The translations under genes were made by a program, and so were the position numbers. Below are positions 30,491 through 36,838 of a stretch of 36,838 bases of DNA, in pieces. The stretch comes from Bacteroidales bacterium (GTDB lineage: Bacteria > Bacteroidota > Bacteroidia > Bacteroidales > P3): NCBI GenBank assembly GCA_900771365.1, contig CAAGNU010000099.1, positions 1 through 36,838 of the forward strand, in the 5' to 3' direction. Below the pieces are notes generated by a model. It worked only from the letters and a program-made list of their open reading frames with translations, was not told where the DNA came from and searched no databases. Position 1 is the stretch's first letter. Each line of letters opens with the position of its first letter.

Positions 30491-30608
30491 ATTTTAACAT
30501 TTCTCATGCTTCGCCTTCCGAGCGGAGGTGGAGCGGAGGTGGAGCGAAGGTACGGCGGAGTTTCCCCGAGCCGTTTTCCCATCCCAAAGGCTTCCGATTT
30601 TAACATTT
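30491..30608. repeat. 11-nt-period array, locus 6, flanked by ATTTTAACATTT
   Basis: GAGCGGAGGTG occurs at 30520-30530 and 30531-30541, then GAGCGAAGGTA at 30542-30552. The dodecamer ATTTTAACATTT lies on both sides (30491-30502 and 30597-30608) and a third copy lies at 280-291 near locus 1. Confidence 0.7.
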
Positions 30609-30695
30609 CAGAGGCATTGAGAATGATGCAAAAAATGTCCGTGAAGGCAGCATCAGAAATAGTAAGGACGGAGACATGGTTTTGTAGAAAAGGTG

Positions 30696-30726
30696 GAAGG
30701 GGCATCCTTGATGAGGATGCCCCTTC
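30696..30726 (-). terminator. Hairpin after the C69 dipeptidase gene
   Basis: GAAGGGGCATCC (30696-30707) and GGATGCCCCTTC (30715-30726) pair perfectly with a 7-nt loop, about 45 nt after the C69 stop. A short T-rich tail follows on the minus strand. It may serve both convergent genes. Confidence 0.6.
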
Positions 30727-30769
30727 TGCTGTTGTGTGAGGGTGTCGTTTTCGATTGACCTCTTAGGGA

Positions 30770-32476
30770 TTATTTTACTTGGAGGATGTCGCCGTGGTCT
30801 TCGACTATGGCACGGTAGAACCAGTCGGGGTATTTGGGCTGGCTGGGGTACTTCACCACGCCGGTCTCGGTGGTGAGTATCTTGCCGTTTTCTTCCTGCT
30901 TGATGTTGCCGTCGATATATTTGGTGAGGAGGAGTATGTCGAGTTCTTTCCAGCTGGTCATCATCTCGTTGGCCATAGTGCTGCAGAGGCCGTTGATGAT
31001 GCTCACGGTCTGCTCATTGGTGGCGTTGTTGATGGTGAAGCGGGCGAGTTTTTCGCTCCAATTCTTTTCGAGAAGCGACTGCACCTTCTGCACGTCCTTG
31101 ATCATCACATCATAGCGCAGGTAGCAGAAGTTGCTCACGCGGTTGAAGAGCCAGAAGGCAGAGGTCTCGGAGTACTGGCTCATGGAGCCGTTGCCTTCGC
31201 GGAAGCAGAGAGGTATCTCGGTGATGCCGCAGAACATGGGGCAGTAGCAGGTTGAATAGGTGTCGTCCACGCCGAACCAGAGGATGCCGCCCACCTTGTT
31301 GGGCAGCCAGCTGCGGCATTGAGCCACAAAGCTGAAGCCGGTCTGCTGGGTAGAGGTGGCGCGTTCGTGGACGTATTGCTTGCCGTCGACCTCGAAATCC
31401 ATGGGGCGCCAGCGATAGGGACAATGGAAGGGGCCTGCGCCCACATCCTGCGTCATATCCATGGGGGTGCCTTCGAAATGGTCGCGCATGAGGCTCATCA
31501 CTTCGAGGTTGCTGATTTTGTGGTCGGGCTTTACCCAGAGGGGGAGGCGTTCGGCTTTGAGGTCGCCCATGGCGTAGGCCTCATAGCGCTGCATGTCGGG
31601 AGCCACGCGGTTGAACATGGCATAGACGCGTGCGTCACAGGCCCTTGCGCCGCTGAAGGTGAGTGGGTTGTAAGTGTCGGCAAAGCTGAAGTCGGCATCC
31701 TTGCCGGAGAACCAGCCCTGCTTGCGGGCGAAGGATACCGCGTCGGCGGAATAGACGCATTCCACTTCGGGCTCGTCGATATAGTCGAGGTGGTTGCTGC
31801 TGAGGGTGGTGTGGAGCCCTTTGCCGCGGGCTTTCTTGAATTTGCCCACTTCTTGTGGGAACTGGGTGATGCGGGCCTGGTTGGCGTGGCCGCAGACATA
31901 GCCGTCGGGCACGCGGCGTGCCACCCATACGGCGCCTTGCTCGTCGCCCTTATCAATGATTTCATAGATCCAGACCTCGTTGGGGTCGCACAAGGAGAAG
32001 CTCTCGCCGCCGTTGCAGTAGCCGTAGGTGCGGGTGAGCTCGTCCATCACCTTGATGGCCTCGCGGCAGTTCTTGGCACGCATGAGGGTGACGTAGATGA
32101 GGTTGCCGTAGTCTATGCCGGTCTTGTTGCCGTGTTCCAGCTCGGCGCGGCCGCCCCAAGTGGTCTCGCCTATGGCCAGCTGATGCTCGTTGATGAAGCC
32201 CACCACGTTGTAGGTGTGGGCGGGCTGGGGAATGGAGAGGAGGTATTTGAGGCTGCCGTAGTCGTAGATGTCGAGCATCTCGCCGGGCTCGTGGTCGGAC
32301 GCGGGGCTGTGTCGGAGCTGTCCGTATCGGACATGGCTGTCGGCCGCATAGGTGATCATGGTGCTGCCGTCTACGGTGCTGCCTTTTGAGAAGAGAAAAT
32401 TGGTGCAGGCCTTGCTGCTGGGAGTGAGCAGGCAGGCGAAGGCCAGGAGGGTGGTGATGAGTATAGGTTTCTTCAT
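30770..32476 (-). CDS. Secreted C69 family dipeptidase
   Basis: A dipeptidase of the C69 (PepD-type) family, with an N-terminal-nucleophile fold. The 568-residue protein starts with a signal peptide (1-23); cleavage would expose Cys24 in KACTNF as the catalytic N-terminal cysteine. Conserved segments are GSTVDGSTMITYAADSH, GETTWGGR, NGGESFSLCDPNEVWIYEI, ANQARIT and DVGAGPFHCPYRW. It is periplasmic or secreted and probably splits dipeptides from dietary or host protein. No T9SS sorting domain is at its C terminus. Single-gene unit; I find no clear TAnnTTTG promoter in its upstream region, which it shares with the divergent yhhQ gene. Confidence 0.93.
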   Translation of the reverse strand: MKKPILITTLLAFACLLTPSSKACTNFLFSKGSTVDGSTMITYAADSHVRYGQLRHSPASDHEPGEMLDIYDYGSLKYLLSIPQPAHTYNVVGFINEHQLAIGETTWGGRAELEHGNKTGIDYGNLIYVTLMRAKNCREAIKVMDELTRTYGYCNGGESFSLCDPNEVWIYEIIDKGDEQGAVWVARRVPDGYVCGHANQARITQFPQEVGKFKKARGKGLHTTLSSNHLDYIDEPEVECVYSADAVSFARKQGWFSGKDADFSFADTYNPLTFSGARACDARVYAMFNRVAPDMQRYEAYAMGDLKAERLPLWVKPDHKISNLEVMSLMRDHFEGTPMDMTQDVGAGPFHCPYRWRPMDFEVDGKQYVHERATSTQQTGFSFVAQCRSWLPNKVGGILWFGVDDTYSTCYCPMFCGITEIPLCFREGNGSMSQYSETSAFWLFNRVSNFCYLRYDVMIKDVQKVQSLLEKNWSEKLARFTINNATNEQTVSIINGLCSTMANEMMTSWKELDILLLTKYIDGNIKQEENGKILTTETGVVKYPSQPKYPDWFYRAIVEDHGDILQVK

Positions 32477-32530
32477 AATATAATGTATTATTAGAGAAGT
32501 AACGAATAGGAGGGAATTTTATTGTATATT

Positions 32531-32561
32531 TCTGCTATGCCGAAAAAAAATTGTATCTTTG
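32531..32561 (+). promoter_or_regulatory. Promoter of yhhQ
   Basis: TATCTTTG (32554-32561) is a good -7 element, with an A-tract before it and TCTG about 19 nt upstream as a weak -33. The leader is only about 20 nt, too short for a preQ1 riboswitch. Confidence 0.65.
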
Positions 32562-32585
32562 CAATCGAATTAAACGCATATAAAC

Positions 32586-33248
32586 ATGGACAAGGTTACG
32601 GAAAACCCTTTAAAAAACCGACAGTTAGCTGCTTTTGTCGTGATGACCGTCTTGATGGTCACTTTTTATCTCACGGCCAATGTGATGGCCGTGAAGCTCA
32701 TCAGCGTTTGCGGCGTCACCATCTTTGACGCGGGCACCATCGTCTTCCCCATCACCTATATGCTGGGCGATGTATTCACGGAGATGTGGGGCTTCAAGAC
32801 CACGCGCAAGGTGGTGTTTCTCACCTTCTTGTGCCAGGTGCTCTTCACCCTCTTTGCCTGGGTGGGCACGCTGCTGCCCTATCCCGAAGCCACAGAGGCC
32901 GCGGCCCAGGCCTATGGACAGGTCTTCACCTTCGTGCCTCGCATCATGGGGGCCTCCTTGGCCGCCTTCTTGGTTGGAGAGTTGATGAACGCATGGAGTT
33001 TCGACAAGATTAAACGGCGCACCCAGGGGCGCCATCTCTGGCTCCGCACGATAGGGTCCTCCCTCTTCGGCTTCGTTTTGGACACCACCATCTTCGTCCT
33101 CATAGCCTTCTGGGGCGTGGTGCCTGCCCACGACCTCCTCACCATGGTCCTCATCCAAATCGGGGTGAAAATGGCCATCGAGGCTTGTGCCTCCACCCCC
33201 TTGGCCTATCTGCTCGTGGCCCGTCTCAGACAGAGGATGGAGCTTTAG
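32586..33248 (+). CDS. yhhQ: Queuosine precursor transporter, YhhQ/VUT family
   Basis: YhhQ imports preQ0, preQ1 or related queuosine precursors, used to modify the wobble base of tRNAs for Tyr, His, Asn and Asp. The 220-residue protein has about six membrane segments and family segments: NVMAVKLISVCGV, the conserved ITYMLGDVFTEMWGF and GSSLFGFVLDTTIF. The start follows the promoter by 25 nt. No queuosine synthesis gene is near. An 11-nt-period array follows its 3' end. Confidence 0.9.
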   Translation: MDKVTENPLKNRQLAAFVVMTVLMVTFYLTANVMAVKLISVCGVTIFDAGTIVFPITYMLGDVFTEMWGFKTTRKVVFLTFLCQVLFTLFAWVGTLLPYPEATEAAAQAYGQVFTFVPRIMGASLAAFLVGELMNAWSFDKIKRRTQGRHLWLRTIGSSLFGFVLDTTIFVLIAFWGVVPAHDLLTMVLIQIGVKMAIEACASTPLAYLLVARLRQRMEL

Positions 33249-33261
33249 TGCCCCATCTTCG

Positions 33262-33305
33262 GAAGCGAAGGGAAAGCAAAGGAAAAGCGAAGGTGGGGCG
33301 AAGCT
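33262..33305. repeat. 11-nt-period tandem array, locus 7
   Basis: Four units read GAAGCGAAGGG, AAAGCAAAGGA, AAAGCGAAGGT and GGGGCGAAGCT. The core GCRAAG is at the same offset in every unit. It starts 14 nt after the yhhQ stop. Confidence 0.72.
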
Positions 33306-33377
33306 TCTGCGGGGCCGTCATGGAGACCTTGTGAGAGTTTTTTTGAGAAAAAGTCTGCGTAATCCATATTTTTTTCG

Positions 33378-33385
33378 TATCTTTG
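33378..33385 (+). promoter_or_regulatory. -7 element of the conserved hypothetical gene
   Basis: TATCTTTG followed by CA matches the -7 consensus 22 nt upstream of the ATG at 33407. A weak TCTG lies about 20 nt upstream as -33. Confidence 0.65.
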
Positions 33386-33406
33386 CATTTTCAAAAAATA
33401 GAAATC

Positions 33407-34081
33407 ATGGAACTGAAAGATTCGTTAAAGAACTTAGTTTTCGATAAAAGCGACCTCAAGCAGCAGGTCTTTCGCTCCACAAAGGAGGCGTTTGAACAGT
33501 TTCGCACCATCACGCGCGAGCTGATAACAGAGTTTCAGAAGAAGGCTAAGGAGGAGGGACGCGAGGTGCGTTTCGAATTTACCGACCACGGCGACTTCGA
33601 GTTCGAGGTGAAGTTCGCGGGCGATGTGCTCGTGTTCATCATGCACACCAACGTGTTTGAGTTCTCGCGCGACCACCAGGTGATGAAGTCGCCCTATATC
33701 CGCGAGGACAGCCGCCGCTCATATTGCGGCGTTATCCGCATCTATAACTTTTTGGCCGACTCTTTTATCTACCAACGCGACCAAGACTTCGGCTATATGA
33801 TTGGCAGAGTGTTTGTTAACAACGAAAAACACTACTTTATCGAGGGTAAGAAAGAGCTCGGCATGCTGTATAATAACTTCGGTAATTCGGTGATTTCCAA
33901 TGAGTCAGTGCAAAGTATAGTAGAGTCGGCTATTGAATACACCACCAATTTTGATCTTTTGACCCCTCCATACGACGAAGTTAAGCTGGTATCGGTGGGT
34001 GAAATGAGGACGGATGCAGATAAAAAATCACTAGTCACAGGAAAGCGCTTAGGCTTTAGATTTCAGGCAGATACGGACTAA
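33407..34081 (+). CDS. Conserved hypothetical protein
   Basis: A 224-residue cytoplasmic protein with no signal peptide and no membrane segment. I believe related proteins are common in Bacteroidota, but I do not know a function. The N terminus (MELKDSLKNLVFDKSDLKQQVFRSTKEAFEQF) is helical. The middle is a predicted alpha/beta fold with VRFEFTDHGDFEFEVKFAGDVLVFIMHTNVFEF and SYCGVIRIYNFLADSFIYQRDQDFGYMIGRVFVN. The C terminus includes a conserved-looking EYTTNFDLLTPPYDEVKLV. The in-frame upstream start at 33383 would overlap the -7 element, so 33407 is chosen. tRNA-Glu follows 106 nt downstream with its own promoter. Confidence 0.85.
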   Translation: MELKDSLKNLVFDKSDLKQQVFRSTKEAFEQFRTITRELITEFQKKAKEEGREVRFEFTDHGDFEFEVKFAGDVLVFIMHTNVFEFSRDHQVMKSPYIREDSRRSYCGVIRIYNFLADSFIYQRDQDFGYMIGRVFVNNEKHYFIEGKKELGMLYNNFGNSVISNESVQSIVESAIEYTTNFDLLTPPYDEVKLVSVGEMRTDADKKSLVTGKRLGFRFQADTD

Positions 34082-34119
34082 TTCAAAAGCGGGCGCAAAA
34101 AAAAATTGAAAAAAATATT

Positions 34120-34149
34120 TTGCCAATTCAAAAAAAGTTAGTAATTTTG
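34120..34149 (+). promoter_or_regulatory. Promoter of tRNA-Glu and rpsT
   Basis: TTG (34120-34122), a 19-nt spacer with an A-tract and TAATTTTG (34142-34149) form a full promoter. The following CACCCGC and GAGAGA words recur after the tRNA-Asp promoter. Confidence 0.8.
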
Positions 34150-34187
34150 CACCCGCTTTCGAGAGACAAACGATAGCAAATTTGGAT

Positions 34188-34262
34188 GGTCCGATCGTCT
34201 AGCTGGCCCAGGACGTAAGATTTTCATTCTTAAAATCGCGGGTTCGAATCCCGCTCGGACTA
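34188..34262 (+). tRNA. tRNA-Glu (UUC)
   Basis: The acceptor stem pairs GGTCCGA with TCGGACT (one G-U), the anticodon stem pairs TAAGA with TCTTA, and the loop TTTTCAT reads anticodon TTC at positions 34-36. The T arm is GCGGG-TTCGAAT-CCCGC. CCA is not encoded. rpsT starts 26 nt further on and is probably cotranscribed. Confidence 0.96.
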
Positions 34263-34288
34263 CAACTAAAAAAGTATTAATAATAATT

Positions 34289-34540
34289 ATGGCACACCAC
34301 AAGTCAGCAAAAAAAAGAATCCGTTCAAACGATAAAAGAAGAGTCGAGAATCGTTACTATGCCAAGACCATGCGCAACGCTCTGCGTGATTTCCGCGCTT
34401 TGGAAGATAAGAACACCGCTACCGAAAGACTGCCTAAGATGGTTTCCATCATCGACAAACTGGCTAAGCGCTCCATCATCCACAAGAACAAGGCTTCTAA
34501 CCTCAAGAGCAAGCTCATGAAGCAGGTCAACGCTATGTAA
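34289..34540 (+). CDS. rpsT: 30S ribosomal protein S20
   Basis: S20 binds 16S rRNA in the early stages of 30S assembly. The 83-residue protein has the expected length and helix-rich, lysine/arginine-rich makeup: it opens AHHKSAKKRIRSNDKRR and continues with NRYYAKTMRNALRDF and the C-terminal IIHKNKASNLKSKLMKQV. The ATG at 34289 lies 26 nt after tRNA-Glu. A strong intrinsic terminator follows the stop by 25 nt, so tRNA-Glu and rpsT likely form one transcription unit. Confidence 0.98.
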   Translation: MAHHKSAKKRIRSNDKRRVENRYYAKTMRNALRDFRALEDKNTATERLPKMVSIIDKLAKRSIIHKNKASNLKSKLMKQVNAM

Positions 34541-34565
34541 TCTTAGGATTCCACAGAATACAAAG

Positions 34566-34596
34566 AGCCGATGCACATAAAGCATCGGCTTTTTTG
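34566..34596 (+). terminator. Intrinsic terminator of rpsT
   Basis: AGCCGATGC (34566-34574) pairs with GCATCGGCT (34582-34590) around a 7-nt loop, followed by a T-run to 34596. Confidence 0.92.
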
Positions 34597-34952
34597 TTTG
34601 TGTCGGCTTTTTGGGTGGCGAGGCCGAGGGTTTGGTCTCGAATGAGACATCGTAAAGCAGATGAAGTATCGAGTTTTTTTATTCGTCTGTATAATTTGAT
34701 GATTATGAAGAATATATGATTTTTTGCCTATCTTCCTTTGTTTGTGTGAATATGTATATTATGTTGTGATTCATTTAGTTATATGTGTTTTTGCTTGTTT
34801 CTTTGCATAGAAAGGGCTCAATTTTGCGAAAAATTGCTGCGAAATAGACTGTTTTGAGGCTGTTTTTGCGATGATGTGTGAAAAAAGTTTGTTTTTTAAT
34901 CCGTTGTAATATAGTGTTATATGAATTATATTTCAAAAAATGTGCATTTTTA
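34597..34952. other. AT-rich intergenic region between rpsT and tRNA-Asp
   Basis: Only a small GTCTC/GAGAC hairpin at 34635-34648 is seen. A 158-codon minus-strand open frame crosses this region, tRNA-Asp and the tmRNA start and is rejected as an artefact. Confidence 0.6.
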
Positions 34953-34984
34953 TTTGGTGGATTCAAAAAAAAGTTGTACTTTTG
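34953..34984 (+). promoter_or_regulatory. Promoter of tRNA-Asp
   Basis: TTTG (34953-34956), a 20-nt spacer with an A-tract, and TACTTTTG (34977-34984). The leader CACCCGC and GAGAGA words match those behind the tRNA-Glu promoter. Confidence 0.78.
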
Positions 34985-35040
34985 CACCCGCATTTGAGAG
35001 ATAAAGAGAGTCCTTTGAAAAATCAGATGCAGTAATGTAC

Positions 35041-35118
35041 GGTTCGGTAGTTCAGTTTGGTTAGAATACATGCCTGTCACGCATGGGGTCGCGAGTTCGA
35101 GTCTCGTCCGGACCGCCA
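35041..35118 (+). tRNA. tRNA-Asp (GUC)
   Basis: The acceptor stem GGTTCGG pairs with CCGGACC (one G-U), followed by G73 and an encoded CCA. The anticodon stem pairs CATGC with GCATG and the loop CTGTCAC reads GTC. G73 and G34 are typical of tRNA-Asp, a substrate for queuosine at the wobble position. Confidence 0.97.
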
Positions 35119-35128
35119 AACAAAAAGA

Positions 35129-35158
35129 AGCTCTCATGTTTTTGAGGGCTTTTTTTTT
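35129..35158 (+). terminator. Intrinsic terminator after tRNA-Asp
   Basis: AGCTCTCA (35129-35136) pairs with TGAGGGCT (35143-35150, one G-U), followed by eight T residues. The tmRNA begins 36 nt later. Confidence 0.88.
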
Positions 35159-35193
35159 ACCACAACGTCTCAATCCGTTGTTGCGCGCAAAAC

Positions 35194-35583
35194 GGGGCTG
35201 ACCGGTTTTGACAGCAAGGAGGGGGATTTGTAAGCATGCAGGCTCACGCATCAGCAGCCTTGAAAACCGATGCAGAAAGATAATTGGCGAAAATAACTAC
35301 GCTCTTGCTGCATAACTGAAGTATAGTAGGTTTGCTTAATCCCCGCAAAAGTTGCAGGGACAAGACATCTCCCACCGACCACGCCCGTCGGTCGGTGATT
35401 AGGAGGTGCTCATGAGAACGGGATAGTCGGCGGCTCGCTCCGTGCTGCCGATGAAGTTTTAGGAGCTACGGTCTGCCTTGGGTGTCCGCGTCCGGAGCAG
35501 TCCCGACAATCAATCACGGGATAAGCATGTAGAAAGCACATCTGTCACTTGTTTGGACGAGGGTTCGACTCCCTCCAGCTCCA
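35194..35583 (+). ncRNA. ssrA: tmRNA (ssrA)
   Basis: Transfer-messenger RNA rescues stalled ribosomes and tags the unfinished protein for destruction. The tRNA-like ends pair GGGGCTG (35194-35200) with CAGCTCC (35576-35582), followed by A and not by a standard CCA. The T arm reads GAGGGTTCGACTCCCTC near the 3' end. The tag frame at 35286-35315 codes GENNYALAA and then TAA, with the usual degradation end ALAA. A T-run terminator lies 36 nt upstream; no TAnnTTTG promoter is seen in between. Confidence 0.95.
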
Positions 35584-35603
35584 CACCAGAAAGTCTATCT
35601 TAT

Positions 35604-36497
35604 ATGAAGCAAAATAATATAGCGGTTTCTCTGTCGATAGTTTATCTCATTGCCTTCGTGGCGTTCAACATCTACTCCTATTGTCTCATGGAGCTTGTGA
35701 CACCATCATGGTCTGACCAGAAGTTTCTTTTGGTTAGGCTGGCCTTGATGTTGTTCATGCCCGTTGTCATGACTGCCGTTTTGGCTTTCTTTATGAGCCG
35801 TGAGAAGCATTACAGCGGGCTGCTGCTGTTTTTCACATTTGTAACGGCGGGCGTTGGTGCTATCTTTTATCCGTTGTGGCTGAAGAAGCGAGAGGCTCCG
35901 CATGCTGCCCAGCTGGAAAGGTATGTTATGATATATTCGGTTGCGCTGGCTGTGCGTTTTGTATGGCCGCTGGTGGCTGGCACCCATGCTTGGAGTGCCT
36001 TTTTCGTTCGAAATGACTGGGCGGCTTTTCTCCCTTATCTCTATAACGCTGTGATGGCTTATTTAGGCGTTATGCAGCTTCGTGAGATGCGTTGCGGGCA
36101 TTGGGTCACATGGGTCTGCCTTATCGTGCTGATGCTGTGCTCGAGCAGCCTGGGGGTGCTGGCGTTGGTGTTGCTGTATGCCCGCTACGGCAGCGATTAC
36201 AAGGCGCCTGATCATCTGACGAAGTACTGGGTGGTGGTGGCCGCACAACAGCTCCTCCTTTATGCGTGGGGGAAGGTGTATGGCATGTTGTTGAAGAAAG
36301 AGGTGTATGAGGTGATGGATATGAGTTGGCTTGGCTCTGCGATATACGACCTTGGTTTGATTATCGTAGCCATCTTTCTCATCAAAGACGTTAGGCATAC
36401 GTCTATTAAGGGCAAGGCCTGGCTGATACTCCCCGTCTTTGCCACGCCTATCTTTCCCATTGGGGCCTTAGAATCCACCAATCTGGCCGAAGAATAG
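35604..36497 (+). CDS. Polytopic membrane protein, unknown function
   Basis: A 297-residue inner-membrane protein with about seven or eight hydrophobic segments, beginning with residues 8-27 (VSLSIVYLIAFVAFNIYSYC). Charged loops separate the segments (SREKHYSG, KKREAPHAAQLERY, KDVRHTSIKGKAW), and the C terminus is probably outside the membrane core (ESTNLAEE). I recognise no family. The open frame reaches back to 35478, but that part is inside the tmRNA 3' region; the ATG at 35604 is the first credible start, 21 nt after the tmRNA 3' end. No separate promoter is visible, so transcription from the tmRNA side is possible. Confidence 0.75.
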   Translation: MKQNNIAVSLSIVYLIAFVAFNIYSYCLMELVTPSWSDQKFLLVRLALMLFMPVVMTAVLAFFMSREKHYSGLLLFFTFVTAGVGAIFYPLWLKKREAPHAAQLERYVMIYSVALAVRFVWPLVAGTHAWSAFFVRNDWAAFLPYLYNAVMAYLGVMQLREMRCGHWVTWVCLIVLMLCSSSLGVLALVLLYARYGSDYKAPDHLTKYWVVVAAQQLLLYAWGKVYGMLLKKEVYEVMDMSWLGSAIYDLGLIIVAIFLIKDVRHTSIKGKAWLILPVFATPIFPIGALESTNLAEE

Positions 36498-36520
36498 CTG
36501 AGGGGAACGCTGTATTCTCT

Positions 36521-36616
36521 CAGTCGAATAAGCAGTCGAGCCCACCCTTCGACTGCTTATCCTATTATAATACACTGATAAATATTAATCTGCAAGCCAG
36601 TCGAACGAATAGAATG
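36521..36616. repeat. CAGTCGAA dispersed repeat, copy D
   Basis: CAGTCGAATAAGCAGTCGA (36521-36539) is identical to 419-437. ATAAGCAGTCGA (36528-36539) forms a perfect 12-bp inverted repeat with 36549-36560. CCAGTCGAACGAATAGAATG (36597-36616) is the reverse complement of 11899-11918 with one mismatch. Confidence 0.7.
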
Positions 36617-36721
36617 GGGTGATTGGCTTGCATGGCATAGAAAGATTTTTAGCCATATCTATTTTTAGAATATAGTGCAAAAAAAATTATTATCAAGGGG
36701 GGACATAATAATAAAAACGAT

Positions 36722-36752
36722 ATGATTATCCGCAATCACCACTAATAAATGG
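36722..36752 (+). repeat. 31-nt dispersed repeat, copy 2
   Basis: It matches 27919-27949 at 29 of 31 positions. The two copies share no other clear homology in their flanks beyond a few bases. Confidence 0.7.
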
Positions 36753-36838
36753 AAGATATGTGATGCGTCAGCCTCCCCTTTCGGAACGCATGGAAGCGGA
36801 GCGTCCAAGAGCTCGCTCTTGAGACCGTAGCGGAATGC

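Larger units (their letters stand above)
30331..30769. other. Intergenic region between two convergent genes
   Basis: It contains the 11-nt array (30520-30552) between two copies of ATTTTAACATTT, and the perfect 12-bp hairpin at 30696-30726. No gene is supported. Confidence 0.65.
36498..36838. other. Right-edge intergenic region, repeat-rich
   Basis: No gene. It holds CAGTCGAA repeat copy D (36521-36616), the second copy of the 31-nt repeat (36722-36752) and a near-palindrome (CAAGAGC, TC, GCTCTTG at 36806-36821). Confidence 0.65.

Noticed and set aside
31319..32389. 356-codon plus-strand open frame opposite the C69 peptidase
   Set aside because: Antisense shadow of a well-supported gene, with biased composition and no recognisable motif.
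32562..32585. Possible preQ1 riboswitch before yhhQ
   Set aside because: Only about 20 nt separate the promoter and start codon, too short for the known classes.
34775..35251. 158-codon minus-strand open frame over tRNA-Asp and the tmRNA start
   Set aside because: It is the antisense translation of tRNA-Asp and flanking DNA, a common false gene call; it also crosses a promoter and a terminator.
35478..35603. N-terminal extension of the membrane protein gene into the tmRNA
   Set aside because: These codons belong to the tmRNA 3' tRNA-like domain; the ATG at 35604 gives a normal membrane protein start.
36806..36821. Near-palindrome at the right edge as an attachment site or terminator
   Set aside because: CAAGAGC, TC, GCTCTTG is short, has no T-run, and the flanking sequence is cut by the window edge, so nothing can be concluded.
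1..36838. CRISPR array
   Set aside because: The repeats found have an 11-nt period with no spacers, or are scattered single copies; no regular repeat-spacer unit and no cas gene.

Overview
The window comes from a bacterium of the phylum Bacteroidota, most likely order Bacteroidales. Three things point there. Several genes are preceded by the phylum's own promoter type, TTTG or TTG, about 19 nt, then TAnnTTTG, with no Shine-Dalgarno sequences. The tmRNA tag reads GENNYALAA. The gene content includes GldH, a type IX secretion sorting domain, a PorE-like OmpA protein and the holB-ricT-gldH-PBP1A cluster. I cannot name the genus; a Prevotella-like relative is a guess. Nearly all genes are chromosomal housekeeping genes. 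I see no insertion sequence, prophage, CRISPR array or defence island.

Layout. 1-4.8 kb: acetate kinase (minus strand), then cysteinyl-tRNA synthetase, a Fluc fluoride channel and a NUDIX hydrolase (plus). 4.9-11.9 kb (plus): an S41 C-terminal processing protease, a TlpA-like thioredoxin, the Fe-S/P-loop protein Mrp, a NifU-type scaffold, a PduO-type cobalamin adenosyltransferase, a small DUF2795-type protein, a DUF2520 Rossmann protein and TatD. 12.3-17.1 kb (plus): a TPR/PD40/OmpA envelope protein directly followed by a sirtuin, a T9SS cargo protein and a large TPR protein. 17.5-25.3 kb (minus): a 54-codon small ORF, an ECF sigma factor, and an apparent operon holB-ricT-gldH-PBP1A-rlmN behind one good promoter. 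25.6-29.2 kb (minus): trpS-manC, a tiny lipoprotein and a solitary rnfA with its own promoter. 29.7-36.5 kb: a GYF/coiled-coil membrane protein, a C69 dipeptidase (minus), a YhhQ queuosine-precursor transporter, a conserved hypothetical gene, tRNA-Glu with rpsT, tRNA-Asp, tmRNA and a polytopic membrane protein.

How the genes relate. Translation and its quality control recur (cysS, trpS, rlmN, rpsT, two tRNAs, ssrA, yhhQ). A second theme is the cell envelope and type IX secretion (PBP1A, GldH, OmpA/PD40 protein, T9SS cargo, S41 protease, GDP-mannose supply by manC). A third is iron-sulfur and redox chemistry (mrp, NifU-type protein, TlpA-like protein, rnfA).

The least explained material is between the genes. 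Two families of dispersed intergenic sequence recur across the whole window. One is a degenerate tandem array with an exact 11-nt period and a GCGAAG/CTTCGC-like core, seen at seven loci. The other is a mosaic of CAGTCGAA words in direct and inverted orientation, seen at four loci, with 19-20 nt near-identities between loci up to 36 kb apart. A 31-nt repeat pair, several inverted repeats and the 54-codon ORF with a strong terminator are further items I could not assign to known systems.
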